Below are positions 23,466 to 35,639 of a DNA stretch of 64,000 nucleotides, in pieces. The position numbers and the translations under genes are program-made. Each line of letters begins with the position of its first letter. The first letter of the stretch is position 1. Under the pieces are notes generated by a model that was not told the DNA's origin, did not search any database, and saw only the letters and a program-made list of their open reading frames with translations. Location of the stretch: the NCBI GenBank assembly GCA_032622095.1, contig CP136069.1, positions 124,641,450 to 124,705,449 on the forward strand, given 5' to 3'. The DNA comes from Siphonodentalium dalli (taxonomy: Eukaryota; Mollusca; Scaphopoda; Gadilida; Siphonodentaliidae).

Positions 23466-24212
23466 TAAGTCTTATTTTAATCAAAGTACCTAGACATTTT
23501 TAATCCATCTAATTGGTTCTTCTCGATAATATCGTGGTATATATTTCTGTCTCGCCACAATTCCAATTTCCCTGATGGCGGAGAGACAAACGTAATTGAA
23601 CCGATGTCACTCACCTGGGTCAGCGACCAGTTAGATGCACAAGTCCTCACCCCTATAGTACTTAAGTGCTATTGGGTGGGGTCAATTTTTGTTCTGGGGA
23701 ACTGTGCATGGTTAGGTGCGTGTAACTGGTCCCGTTTCATCGCAGATTCGATTTATGGGGTGGCTACACTAAGCGATGTCAATCAAATATTCACTTGATG
23801 CCAACTTTGTTGATGTTATTAATTTGTGAAGTTAGGTTCCACTTCTAGCTGGACGAACGGATGAAATTTTACCGAGTATGTTTTATGTTTTTTTCTATAT
23901 AGCGTTGTCCTTTGGCTACTTTAAAATTGCGAATGACACAGATATGCCAGCAAAAAACTCGCGATCTTGTGTAGAATTATAAGAATAAATCGAACGTCCC
24001 ACTGGCTTAACAACGAGAACTACAATCCTTATATTTGTTAAAGATTGTCTATCTCTTCCTATAACACGATTTATATAGTTTCCTGGGTACAAAATAAAAT
24101 ATGTGAATTGAAGACACCTGTCAAACTGTTGGCTTCACTGACACGCTAGAGCACTTATCTATACTGCAGGTATTGATTCATTTTGCTGGAAAAGATACTA
24201 TTTGAGCCTTAA
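23466..24212. other. AT-rich DNA with an old repeat fragment
   Basis: No gene recognised. Around 24060-24125 'tttatatagtttcctgggta' and 'gaagacacctgtc' match 57555-57610, so the family seen at 57 kb has a fragment here. Confidence 0.4.
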
Positions 24213-24447
24213 GCAAGATAACTGAGTCACGGCCATATTGGATTCGTACAGCCCCAGTTCCGGAGTTTAAGTGCTATACAGGTGCATTCCATATATGGAA
24301 CTTTTGTATATTCATGATTCCATATATGAAGCGTTTAAATATTCACGAATGCCACATATGCACCTCCAGAACTTTGACCTGTGACACCTAAACCGCGGAA
24401 CTGGGGCTGGTTGAATCCAATATGACTGCGCGACTCGGTGATCTCGC
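24213..24447. mobile_element. Palindromic MITE, copy 2 of the 9419 family
   Basis: The arms match each other and copy 1: 'gagtcacggccatattggat' near the left end, 'cctaaaccgcggaactgggg' and 'gactcggtgatctcgcc' at the right. The central 'attccatatatggaac' phrase is shared as well. It is more diverged than copy 1 and its target duplication is not clear. Confidence 0.65.
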
Positions 24448-25287
24448 CATTGCATGTGGACACTTCCTTCAAAATGACACTTCCTAGTTTTCAAAAGAAA
24501 ATCCATTTTCACCCCAAAGTGAATTTATTTCAACTAAATAAACCAGTGAGTAGTTATAGATCACAATATTAGCTTCTGTTTATTTTTGTGATTAAGTATC
24601 CACTCAATCACGAATTGACAGTCTCAACCACCCACAAATGAAGTTCGGTAACTCTATTCGATAATAGCTCTCCTATAATATGTGGAATAACTAACTAAGG
24701 TTTGGATGTCCTGAATATTAAACCACAATGACTGACACTTTACGTCGGATGACGATTTAATAACGAACGCTTGACAGTGAGTATTGAAGAAATAATTGGC
24801 CTAGTCCCTGGTGACCCGTAGTAATAATCTTGGTGAACCCTGTTGGCCCGTGCAGACTGAAGGAACACACCGATGTTAAATGAATCGATCATTGCGGTGA
24901 ATAAAAACAGCGTATCTGTAAGGGAAGATTCGATTAGCTAGATGCCATAAATCATCCGGGTAATTGGTCCAGTCCCGAGAGACGGCATATGATTGGTTGA
25001 GAAGATGTTCTCGTCAGCTCAGGTCTCATGAATATGTTGCAAACTGCCCGTTATGAGTGCATATTCGTGTCTAACTCAATAATTGAGATGATTTCAAACT
25101 ATCCGCAACACTGGGCTGCATTATACTGCGTCCGTCAATTATATGGTCCGTCAATAGTTTCGGAAAAACGGCTCTTTGTTCTACATGTTCATTGTTTATG
25201 AAAACGGGGCAACCTGCTTTATAAAATAAAAAAAACCAGCAGTCATATAGCGCACATCAGGCATGAATAGCTTAATAGCAAAATCCA
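24448..25287. other. Unique DNA, no gene recognised
   Basis: No protein-like frame, repeat or RNA gene seen. Confidence 0.4.
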
Positions 25288-25935
25288 GTCACATTCAGGG
25301 ATGTGGCTAGAGGGTCTCCGCTGGGGGGGGGGGGGTGTCCACCTTTGGAATTTCCAACTGCACCCCCCCCCCCCCTTGAGTCGGAATCGCACCGACACAA
25401 CTTTTTGCATAATATCATTTGCACCCCCCCCCTTGTACCTCATGCTCAGGCCCAATTTCCTATATATTCATAAGCCATGCTTCTATTTTCCCAGTATGAG
25501 AACATTAAGATATTTTAACCTGAAAATTGCCCCCCAAAAAAAAAACTAGTGATTTAATTCCAGACAAATGCACACATCTACCGACAACAGACCAGGAAAC
25601 ACTGGGCCGACCATGGTTGTTCGGCCCGGTGTGAGAAAATTTTGAAAACTATACAAGAAAATCGCAAATCCTAGCATCTAGACTGGCCTCAACTGAAGCT
25701 TTCCTAGTGTTGGAAATTTCAAACCTCATGCTCCCCCTCAGGTTGGAAAATTCTTCAACTGATGACCATTTATGTCTACAAGTTTGACCAAATGTAGTAA
25801 GATATTGTTTTGCTAAACTAATTAGCAGTTTTGTATTGGCCAATGTGGATGGGGCAATGACACACCGGGCCGACCATGGTTCGGCCCGGTGTGCGAAAAT
25901 TTTGAAATCTGAACAAGAAAATCGCAAAATCCTAA

Positions 25936-28900
25936 TAGTCTAGGCTGTGCTGGGGGTGATCGTCGCACATCGGGGGAATTTATGCGACCATCATTTTCTT
26001 ATGGGAAAATTACTCTAGTTTTAGAATTCAGAGGGCGCCGAGCCGAGATAGGTAACAAAATATAACTTTTCACTATGTTTCATAGGGTACCCTACCTAAA
26101 AAATGACATATTTTCAAAGGTTAACAGGCATTAGCCAACTGGTTAACAGGGCAGCAACATCGGAAAGATTGTAAACATATTTGCAAAATATGGAACGAAT
26201 ATAGACACTTAATCAGATTCAACATCGTTTTCCTGCTTTCGTTCTGATTTCGTGACGTCATGGTAAAATATGTAGCGTGACGCGTCAAAAATTCATGGCG
26301 ATTCAGACAAAGTGTTGTGCGTCAACTCTGTGCAAAGATAGCATATCTGTCGAATTCTTCCAAGTTATATATTTTTGGGAATGGAAGGGTACCCCCTATA
26401 TAATGATGTTCATACTTACATTATATCTTTCCAAGTATTGACATAATAGACAAAAACTTAACCCTCCCCCAATTTCACAAATAACCACATATATGTGTCC
26501 ATGCAGTTTGTGTCCACCAAATAAATTGACAATGCACAGTCTACCTTTTCATATTGTGTAGAATCGTACGGCGACACCGATAATGTAAAACATCGTTCAA
26601 ATCCTAGATTAGGAAGGTAATATAAAATCCAAGATGGCGTCCAAGATGGCCGCCAATTTTTATATTGACACTCTATACACCAGATGTATGGTAACCGGAC
26701 TAGATCATCAACTCTGTGCAAATATAGCATATCTGTCGAATTCTTCCAAGTTAAATATTTTTGCAAATGGAAGGGTATTGCCTACAAAATGATGTTCCTA
26801 TCTTTATTATATATCTCCAAATGGTAAACTAATCGAGAAAAGCTTAACCCTCACCCCAATTTCACAAATATCCACTTAAATGCACCCATGCAGGTTGTTT
26901 CCAATAAAACATCGACAATGCACATTTTGTAGTGTCATATAGGGCAGAACCATCCGGGGACATGGAGAATGTAAGATTCCGTTCAAATCCTAGATTATGA
27001 AGGTAATAAAATCCAAGATGGCGTCCAAGATGGCTGCCAAGTTTAATATCGGCACTCTGTGCACACTGAGTGTGCACACCGGTTGTAACTGATCTTTATT
27101 TCATAGAGGCTGTATTGTAATATGTATAAGTCAACTGGTTACGTAAAACAATAATGGAGACCAAAATGGCCACCATAAAACTAAAAAAATGTTCCGATAA
27201 AATTACCTGCTTCCGAGTTGCAATGTTATGTCATCTGCATGTTATGAGTTTTGTAGCTTATTCGTTCGTGCATATATGTCTGTTGATAATGTGATCAGAA
27301 TCCAATAAAACTGTTGGCATTGAGAAATTAAATGCTCATTTTATTTCTCAAAATCGACATGCAATGCCAAATTGCCACAATGGGATAGTGTTTCAACCTG
27401 ACATCCATTTTGTGGTATACAAGTCAACGTTCTGCTTGGTGATGAAACTGCTGACTTTTATATTAGTACAATAAGAATTGAAGCTACAATGCCGACTAAA
27501 TATACATATTCAATCCTCAATAACCAATGTAGGTGTCCACGGTAATGACTCATTAGACCCGCTTACACAAACCGTCAAGCAATAACAACCAATTTAGAAT
27601 ACTGATAAGTGCGGGTATGCAAAGAATGGACAATTTATTTTATATATCTCATCAATGTTGTCAATGCGTACTGGGGTAATTGATTTTCACGTTCATTGGA
27701 GTGATGTTCTATTGAAATAACCGAAACAAATCTCAAACAAATCTGACAAAATACGTATCTGTGTCGTTATATTCTCGCTATGGTCCCATCAGACGTGGAT
27801 TTATGCTTACTTACTTAAGCAGTTCATTTGAGTATTTGCTTATCTGTACTTAATTATATGCCGCTTGATATGCGTGGTTGCAGGTGTATTAATTATTTTA
27901 TTGAATACACATTGACGACCAATAGTGTAATTATTGTCCTGCTAATGTGCTATAGATCTTGTATGTCTGAGTAGTGGCTGATGCCTTCGGCGAGTTATAT
28001 ATATGCATTCGCTTCCATATTATTTTATATCTTCCCGGCTGTCCAGAATTCGCGTTGCTATCACAATATATTTAAACACATTATATGCATTCAGTATCTA
28101 ACTCCATACAAGGCATTGGTCATTTTAAATAATATCAAGTTACTTGGAGCTTACCCCAAGAATGTTGCACAGAACCAACTTTCTGGTTTGGTTGCAACAG
28201 GTAGAATATTATCAAAACTGACCCCTCATTTGTAAATACTAATGCTTTAAATGATAACGGTAAGTGTGAGGCCGTGGTATTGATTGTGCTAAGTCCCATG
28301 AAATTTTGATCCATGTAAGTTGGTCTCACACTGTAGGTATCACACGACTCTCCGTCACACGTACCCAACTATGATAATCAGGTACAGTACTCGAATGGGA
28401 TAACACTATATCATCCAATTTATATATCAGTATGGAGCAATCTCGGCAATTAACCAAAGATGAAAAGTAGAAGGATTAGAAAGCCACACAGTTAGAAGAC
28501 GTGCTCAAAATGTCATATACTCAGTTGCTCAGCATTAGAATGATGCTTGTCATACTAAATGTGTCCCTTTCACTGATGCTGATCCATTTCAAGCAACGGG
28601 ATGACAACTCGTTGGTCACATGTTATCAGCCATAGCCGCGGAATTAGTTTTTAATCAAAATAGAGTATAACCGCTACAGGTAGGACATTCTCAAGAAATA
28701 TAGTAGCCGTGGAGTACTTTTAACACAAACAATAATTAGCAGCTCCTTTGCACGATCGCCAATTTTCTGCAATGGAACAACCTACGTATCTGATATATGT
28801 CAAATATTCATGATTGTGGTAATTGTCCCCAGGATACATTTTACGATATGCGTGAACCAGTTATATGTATCTGACCGATAGCATATATGCAAGCATGCGA

Positions 28901-31775
28901 TTATCACAAATATCAGATAATGTACATAGGTGTGGTAGTTATTGCGTGCATTCATCTAAGTAGACGTCCCAGAAAACAATTGATTTAAATCCTTATTTTA
29001 GCTTAATATTGAGGAATTTGAAGCCGTAATGGGTCGGTATATTTTGAGTAAATTTACCTTGTGAGCACCATACAATAAAACCAGGTTCCATCGTTGCATG
29101 TGGCGACGGTCCTATCATCGACAATGACACACGTTCTTGTTTGAATGTTGGATTGAATGTATGACATATATAGACAATCGCAGTCGGACATTTGATGGCT
29201 GTTGGACCTATTTGCTCATAATATGGATTCTTCTGCGACATGGGGCAAGACATATAGTAAACTTACACATAGTATCCCACACATATGAAACTTCGAAAGT
29301 AGCAACACCCTTTGCTTCCAGCATATTAAATTAGTAATCTCTCTACTTTCTTATGTGTACACCTGGTAGGAATTCAGATCGAGATACTTCATGCTTTGAG
29401 TTATGGTAATGTAATTTGCACACAAATAATGCAAACATATTTGCCCTTTGAAAACCAGTTAAGTGTTACATTTAATAAATGGATCTAGTCTCGACTAAGG
29501 TTATGCGATTGAAGTTAATTTATCTTCAAAATTGTCGATTCTAACTCGCCGCCTTATTAAATCGAAAAAAGAAATATTTCTTATAATTTGAATTTAGTCC
29601 AAATATTAATAAAATTCGTCCATTTTTCTATTATATACCCATGCCATTCAGTGCCATTTATGAATTACTTATGATAAACAATTACTTGTTGGGAACAATC
29701 ACGTATCCAGCTGAAGAGTAATTGGATTGCGTCATATGATTGGTCAGGTCAATTTAATCCAACAATACTGTCACAGTGAATTAAACTACCGGCTGTGTAG
29801 ATCCGATAGATGTATGTTACTCATTGCTGATAAGTACCAGCATGATGAAGTCATGTTATCGGTGGTTAAATGTCTAACGAAATTGTCTACGAGTGGATAG
29901 GCCTTATCCAATATAAAATATGGCAGAAACTTATTATTTCTTCGTCTCTTGACGAAATGGATGATCATCATAACAAAACGCTCAATAGATGTATTAATAT
30001 ATTGCGACAGCGACGTGAAACCTGAACTGCAGGTGTGAAATAAAATGATATGGAAGTGAGGGCATAAACCTGTGAATTAACTCGTCAACCACCCATGGTG
30101 GGAAATTGACGTTGGTGGGAAATTGATTTAAACTATCGGTTGCAACTGTGAATAGTTCATAAAATGAGTATTTGCAACGAACATGTAACCGTTTATTGTT
30201 ATCTAAACTAAACAAATACGAATTAGAACTGCTTATGTAAACACCCATTTCCGTGCGGGGTGGCATCCCGAGGAAATGTAGAGAAAACAGTTTTAGTTCG
30301 GTCTAAATTGCTGGTGATTATTGTCCGTTATTACATTGGAACATCGCTTCTTTGAACGTAGAAACCAACTACCATGGTAAGCAGTTGACGACATTAGCGG
30401 GGTAATGTGAACACAGTTGGCCAACATTTTCGTATAAACAAAATATCCGCAATTATTGTAGGTCCGTTATCTCCAGACGGTTTACGATTGCGGGTCTAAT
30501 GTGCTACTAGCATGGAAAAACTCCTTTATTTATTGATAATTGAATATATAACTATTAGTGCATACACTGCATAGGCATGTTTTAATCGGCATTGTGGCTT
30601 CCATTATTGCTATACTAATGTGGATGTTTGCAGTTGTAGCATCGTGTAGCAGAACATTGACATATATACCATCAAATGATTGGATGTCAGTTTGAAATTC
30701 GGTCCTATTTAGGCAATTTGACATTATATGATGTCGTTATTTCGAGAAATTAATGAACAGTTACTGTCTTAATGTCCATAGTTTCTTCAGATACGGATCA
30801 TGTTGGACACAATGACATATATGTACGAACAAAATAGCTACAACAGTCATACCATGTGATTTTATTGCAACTCAGAAGTTGGTCGTTTTATCGGAACAGT
30901 TCTGTTTATTTTGGCGGCCATTTTGGTCTTCATCATCGGTTTTACGTCGCCAATTGCCGTATACGTATTAAGATACAGACTCCATCCAAGACAATGCCAT
31001 ATTACATAAAGCACTCGCGATGATCTAGTCCGGTTACCATACATCTGGTGTATAGAGTGTCAATATAAAAATTGGCGGCCATATTGGACGCCATCTTGGA
31101 TTTTATTACTTTCATAATCTAGGATTTGAACGATGTTTTAAATTATCAGTGTCGCCGTACGATTCTACACAACATGAAAAGGTAAACTGTGCATTGTCAA
31201 TTTATTTGGTGGACACAAACTGCATGGGCACATATATGTGGTTATTTGTGAAATTGGGGGAGGGTTAAGTTTTTGTCTATTATGTCAATACTTGGAAAGA
31301 TATAATGTAAGTGTGAACATCATTATATAGGGGGTACCCTTCCATTTCCAAACATATATAACTTGGAAGAATTCTTTGCTATCTTTGCACAAAGTTGATG
31401 CACAACACTTTGTCTGAATCGCCATGAATGTTTGACGCGTCACGCTACATATTTTACCATGACGTCACGAAATCAGAACGAAAGCATGAAAACGATGTTG
31501 AATCTGATTAAGTGTCTATATTCGTTCCATAATTTGCAAATATGTTTACAATCTGTCCGATGTTGATGCCCTGTTAACCAGTTGGCTAATGCCTGTTAAC
31601 CTCTGAAAATATGTCATTTTTTAGGTAGGGTACCCTATGAAAAGTTATATTTTGCCACCTATCTCGGCTCGGCGCCCTCTGAATTCTAAAACTAGAGTAA
31701 TTTTCCCATAAGAAAATGATGGTCGCATAAATTCCCCCGATGTGCGACGATCACCCCCCAGCACAGCCTAGACTA
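25936..31775. mobile_element. 5,840-bp element with roughly 1-kb inverted arms, TAA duplication
   Basis: The ends are exact inverted repeats beginning TAGTCTAGGCTGTGC, and TAA is duplicated (25933-25935, 31776-31778); copy 1 of the host hAT has a single TAA at this site. The inverted match continues for about 980 bp on the right arm (30797-31775) and about 1,355 bp on the left (25936-27290). The left arm is longer because a block of about 380 bp ('aactctgtgcaaa(g/t)atagcat...') is duplicated in tandem. Arms contain 'aagatggcgtccaagatggc'. The 3.5-kb interior (27290-30797) has only short frames and no recognisable transposase. A 3-bp TAA duplication would suit PIF/Harbinger, but the terminal bases do not look typical. 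Confidence 0.88.
27290..30797. other. Interior of the 5.84-kb element, no recognisable gene
   Basis: Several frames of 60-90 codons exist (for example 28993-29253 and 29994-30266, both minus), none with motifs I can name. The interior has no DDE-type signature that I can see. It may be a captured host segment or the remains of a long-dead transposase. Confidence 0.4.
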
Positions 31776-32027
31776 TAACATCTAGACTAAGCCTCAAGCC
31801 TTCCAACTGTTGGAAAATTCAAACCCTACACCCCCACTTAGGTTGGAAAATTTCCAACTGATGACAATTCCAATGATAATGTTGACCAATTGTATGACAA
31901 TATTGTTTTCTTAAATTAACTAGAAGTTTTTGACTGGCCACGGGGGAGGGACCAGGACACAAGCTTTCCAAGTGTTGGAAATTTCCAACCTGTCACCTCC
32001 TTAAGGTTGGAAAAATTCCAACTGATG

Positions 32028-33964
32028 CAGGGGGGGGGGGGGGGGGTCGGAAAAAAATTTCAGGCACGTATGGCATTTTTAGCTCAACTTACTTGTAAGT
32101 TTGAGCTATTGCCATGGTTTGGCGTCCGTCGTCCGTGTGTCCGTGTGTGCGTGTGTCCGTGTGTCCGTGTGTCCGTGTGTCCGTCAACAATTTCCTTTGG
32201 CGCGGGCTACAGGTTGTACCTTTGGTCTGATCTTCATGAAATTTGTCATGAATGTTGACATTGACATGTAGATGGGAACGAGTCATTTTTGGGTAATTCG
32301 GCCAAAAAACATGGCCGCTGGCAGCCATCTTGGATTTCAAGATTCAATCCATTGGCGCGGGCTACAGGTCGTACTGTTCGTCTGATCATCATGAAATTTG
32401 TCATTGATGTTAATAATGACATGTAGATGGGAACGAGTGATTTTGGGGTCGTTCGGCCAAAAAACATGGCTGCCAGCAGCCATCTTGTATTTTACTCTTT
32501 GCATGACTAAATCCTTTGGCGCGGGCTACAGGTCGTACCTTTGGTCTGATCTTTATGAAATTTGTCATGAATGTTGACATTGACATGTAGATGGGAACGA
32601 GTCATTTTGGGGTCATTCGGCCAAAAACATGGCCGCTGGCAGCCATCTTGGATTTCAAGATTCAATCCATTGGCGCGGGCTACAGGTCGTACTGTTCGTC
32701 TGATCATCATGAAATTTGTCATTGATGTTAATAATGACATGTAGATGGGAACTAGTGATTTTGGGGTCGTTCGGCCAAAAAACATGGCTGCCAGCAGCCA
32801 TCTTGGATTTTACTCTTTGCATGACTAAATCCTTTGGCGCGGGCTACAGGTCGTTGTGTTGGTCGGAAGTTTATGAAATTTGTCATGGATGTTAACACTG
32901 ACATGTAGATGGGAACGAGTGATTTTGGAGTCGTTCGGCCAAAAAACATGGCCGCCAGCAGCCATCTTGGATTTTACTCTTTGCATGACTAAATCCTTTG
33001 GCGCGGGCTATAGGTTGCCTTTGGTCTAATCTTTATCAAATTTGTCATGAACGTTGACATTGACATGTAGATGGGAACGAATCATTGTCGGGTCATTCGG
33101 CCAAAAAACATGGATGCTGGCGGCCATCTTGGATTTCAAAATTCAATCCATTGGCGCGGGCTACAGGTCGTACTGTTCATCTGATCATCATGAAATTTGT
33201 ATGTCGTAGCTTTGGTCAGATCTTCATAAAATTTGTCATGGATGTTAACAATTATACGTAGATGGGAACGAGTTCTTTTGGGGTCAATTGGCCAAAAAAA
33301 ATGGCCACCAGCAGCCATCTTGTATTTTACTCTTTGCATCACTAAATCCTTTGGCGCATGTTAGACATTTCAATTAGCACCTTTCCTATTCCTCCATTTA
33401 CTGTCAACCATTAAATTATTCCCCTACCTAAGTTGAGCTACAGTGTCATTGACACTTTCATTTCCCTTTCGATCATTTTTTGTACCCACCCACCCCCACC
33501 GCCAAAATTTTTTCCGTTTTCGGCAGTTTTTTCCGACCATTTTTTGACACCCACCCCCACTTTTAACACTAAAACAGAGATTTGCGGGGGGAAATTCACT
33601 GTAAACAGCTGTATATGAATTTCTGTGCATACTATTTATCATGGATGTTAACATGGACATGTAAATAGGAATGAGTCATTTTGAGGTCATTCGGCCAAAA
33701 AAACATGGCTGTCAGTGGCCATCTTGGATTTAAAAATTTGCAACAAAATACAACACGATAACTGCCTGCAGTCAGTTTACAGTTAGAATTACATTATTTC
33801 TCTCATTCAAAGTGGGTTTGAAGCCCAACTCATTGCCAAAACACTAAAAAACAAGCAGGAATATTTTTTTTTAGTTGCGGAAAAAATTGCTTGTTGGTGG
33901 CTTTGACCACCCACCCACCCCGGCATACGTGCCGGAAAAAAAAATTCACCCCCCCCCCCCCCTG
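32028..33964. mobile_element. hAT-like element carrying a modular array, 1,937 bp
   Basis: Ends are CAG followed by a long G run on the left and a C run ending CTG on the right; beyond the runs the inverted match continues as 'ggcacgtatggc' and 'ggcatacgtgcc'. The 7-bp ACTGATG is repeated at 32021-32027 and 33965-33971, and copy 1 has it once. CAGGG ends and a 7-8-bp duplication suggest hAT. Inside, 'agctcaacttacttgtaagt' opens the array, followed by 'gtccgtgtgtccg' repeats and the 160-bp modules. No transposase. Confidence 0.75.
32199..33360 (+). repeat. Alternating 155/164-bp module array
   Basis: Modules begin 'ggcgcgggctacaggt' at 32199, 32354, 32518, 32672, 32836, 33000 and 33153, with a partial unit at 33353. 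Each contains 'tcatgaaatttgtcat', 'acatgtagatgggaac', 'cattcggccaaaaaacatgg' and 'gcagccatcttgga'. Two subtypes differ in the last part ('tttcaagattcaatccattg' against 'tttactctttgcatgacta') and mostly alternate, giving a dimeric period near 318 bp. Minus-strand frames here are repeat artefacts. Confidence 0.88.
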
Positions 33965-34226
33965 ACTGATGACCATTTCTGTTGAATTTTTTGACCAAAA
34001 ATAGGAACATATGCAAATAATATTGGTCGAAAAACAATAAATTCCCCCCAATAAATTGTTTTTACCTGAAATTAGGAATTTCCAACTATTGAAAATATAG
34101 CTCTCTGCTGGGGGTGAGACACCCCCCCCACACACACACACCCTCTAGCCACATCCCTGGTCACATTACTTCATATTCATCACAATCGAACGCTTTCCAA
34201 AACGGGTAAATACATAATATATTATA

Positions 34227-35238
34227 TCTACTATATATTTTGAGACTTCCGTATATTGTATATATGTACGCTATGGACTCGAGAACTGCTGGGCCGATTG
34301 AACCCAAACTTGCTGTGTAAGGGTAAAAACCCACAAGCATGCAGTGCATTCGGACCATTCGCGAGCCTGTGCGACCACTCATTCACCCTTCAACAGTAAT
34401 GGGGATTGATGGGTTAATCGCGTGATAATTAATGAGCGTTTGTCTATGAGGCGTCGCTATTAAAGAGCGTTTATCTACTTTAGTGAAAATATATACGGCA
34501 AGACTTTCGTATATTGTATATATGTACGCTATAGACTCGAGAACTGCTGGGCCGATTGAACCCAAACTTGCTGTGTAAGGGTAAAATTCACAAGCAGTGC
34601 ACTCGGACCATTCGCGAGCCCGTGCGACCACTCCTTCACCCTTCAACTGCCACCGTAATGGGGATTGGTGTGTTAATCGCGTGATAATTAATGAGCGTTT
34701 GTCTATGAGGCGTCGCTATTAAAGAGCGTTTATCTACTTTAGTGCAAATATATACGGCATTTGACCGTCTAGGAAACTGGGGAAATATCGAGGCGAAATT
34801 TCGTACTTAGGGGTCACAAGGGACGGGGGAGATTTTCGTCGGGTCAGTTTGTGCGCCCGAGGTGACATTGACGTTGAAACGGGTACCCACAGATGACCTT
34901 GGGCGATATCTCGATAGTCAGCGGTGACATCGATGTGAATTTTGTTATGTATGGTCAACTCGGGACGGGAAATATTTTTGTCGGGTTATGTTGTCCACCC
35001 AACATGACCTTGACACGGATACCCGCAAATGACCTTGGGTGATATTTCGGGCATCAGCTGTGGCAGCGACGTGAAATTTGTTATGTATGGTCAACTCGAA
35101 ACGGGGAATATTTTTTTCGGGTTATATGATAGCATGCTGTCGGCGTGCCTGTACGGGGTTACCTTGAAAAACAAAAATTAATGGATCGTCCAAAGCCATG
35201 GGACCAATGCCGCCAGCGGCGGGCTAAAAATCTGCTAG
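34227..35238 (+). mobile_element. Helitron-like element H3, 1,012 bp
   Basis: It starts TC after A (34226) and ends CTAG (35235-35238) before T, with a GC-rich palindrome GCCGCCAGCGGC (35209-35220) 14 bp upstream of the terminus. A block of about 260 bp is duplicated in tandem near the left ('actcgagaactgctgggccg' near 34277 and 34537). A second tandem pair of about 137 bp ('atgaccttgggtgatat') lies near 34893 and 35030. No Rep/helicase. Minus-strand frames at 34161-34646 are artefacts of the duplication. Confidence 0.75.
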
Positions 35239-35252
35239 TATATTATATATAA

Positions 35253-35635
35253 CTAGCCGATGAGCCCGACGTTGTCCGGGCTATTCAAAAACCAAATTTC
35301 AAGTCGATAGCTCTACCCGTTTCCGAGATCTGATCTGCTCATGCGCGAAGCTGGCGTCGCACGGGCTGGGCGACCTGATAAAATTCGTATCCGGGGCAAG
35401 ATACATTCACATAGCAAATTTCAAGTCGATAGCTCCACCCGTTTCCGAGATCTCGTCTGCGCATGCGCGAAGCGGGTTCGCCAATACGACAACGTCGACC
35501 GCCTGGTCAAACTACACGCACGTACCAAGTCTCGTCCCGATCGGTCGAGAATCGTAGATTTGTATTAATGACAGACAAACATACAGACAAACAAACAAAC
35601 AGACAGAGGTCTTCAAGTTCAAAATATATATGAGA
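35253..35635 (-). mobile_element. Helitron-like element H4, minus strand, 383 bp
   Basis: Read on the minus strand it begins TCTCATATATATTTTG after an A and ends with the hairpin GCCCG-gacaacgt-CGGGC followed by 'tcatcgg' and CTAG before T. Both ends fit A|TC...CTAG|T. The interior has two copies of 'aaatttcaagtcgatagctc' with 'acccgtttccgagatct'. The plus frame 35341-35568 is antisense to it and not a gene. Its 3' end faces the 3' end of H3, 14 bp away. Confidence 0.78.
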
Positions 35636-35639
35636 TAAT

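Larger units (their letters stand above)
25296..34159. mobile_element. Non-autonomous hAT element, copy 2, split by two insertions
   Basis: The same 19-bp inverted ends as copy 1 are present, now 8.9 kb apart, and an 8-bp duplication GTCACATT flanks them (25288-25295, 34160-34167). hAT sequence proper occupies 25296-25935, 31779-32027 and 33972-34159 and is colinear with copy 1. The gaps are filled by the elements at 25936-31775 and 32028-33964. Copy 2 has fewer of the 60-bp units near its left end. Both insertions must be younger than the hAT insertion. Confidence 0.93.

Noticed and set aside
22641-23468. A 275-codon frame, the longest in the window
   Set aside because: It is produced by triplet periodicity in the ATC satellite and has no domain content.
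32089-33342. Series of minus-strand frames containing FFGRTTPK-type text
   Set aside because: They repeat with each module of the array and shift with subtype, so they are repeat artefacts, not a tandem gene family.
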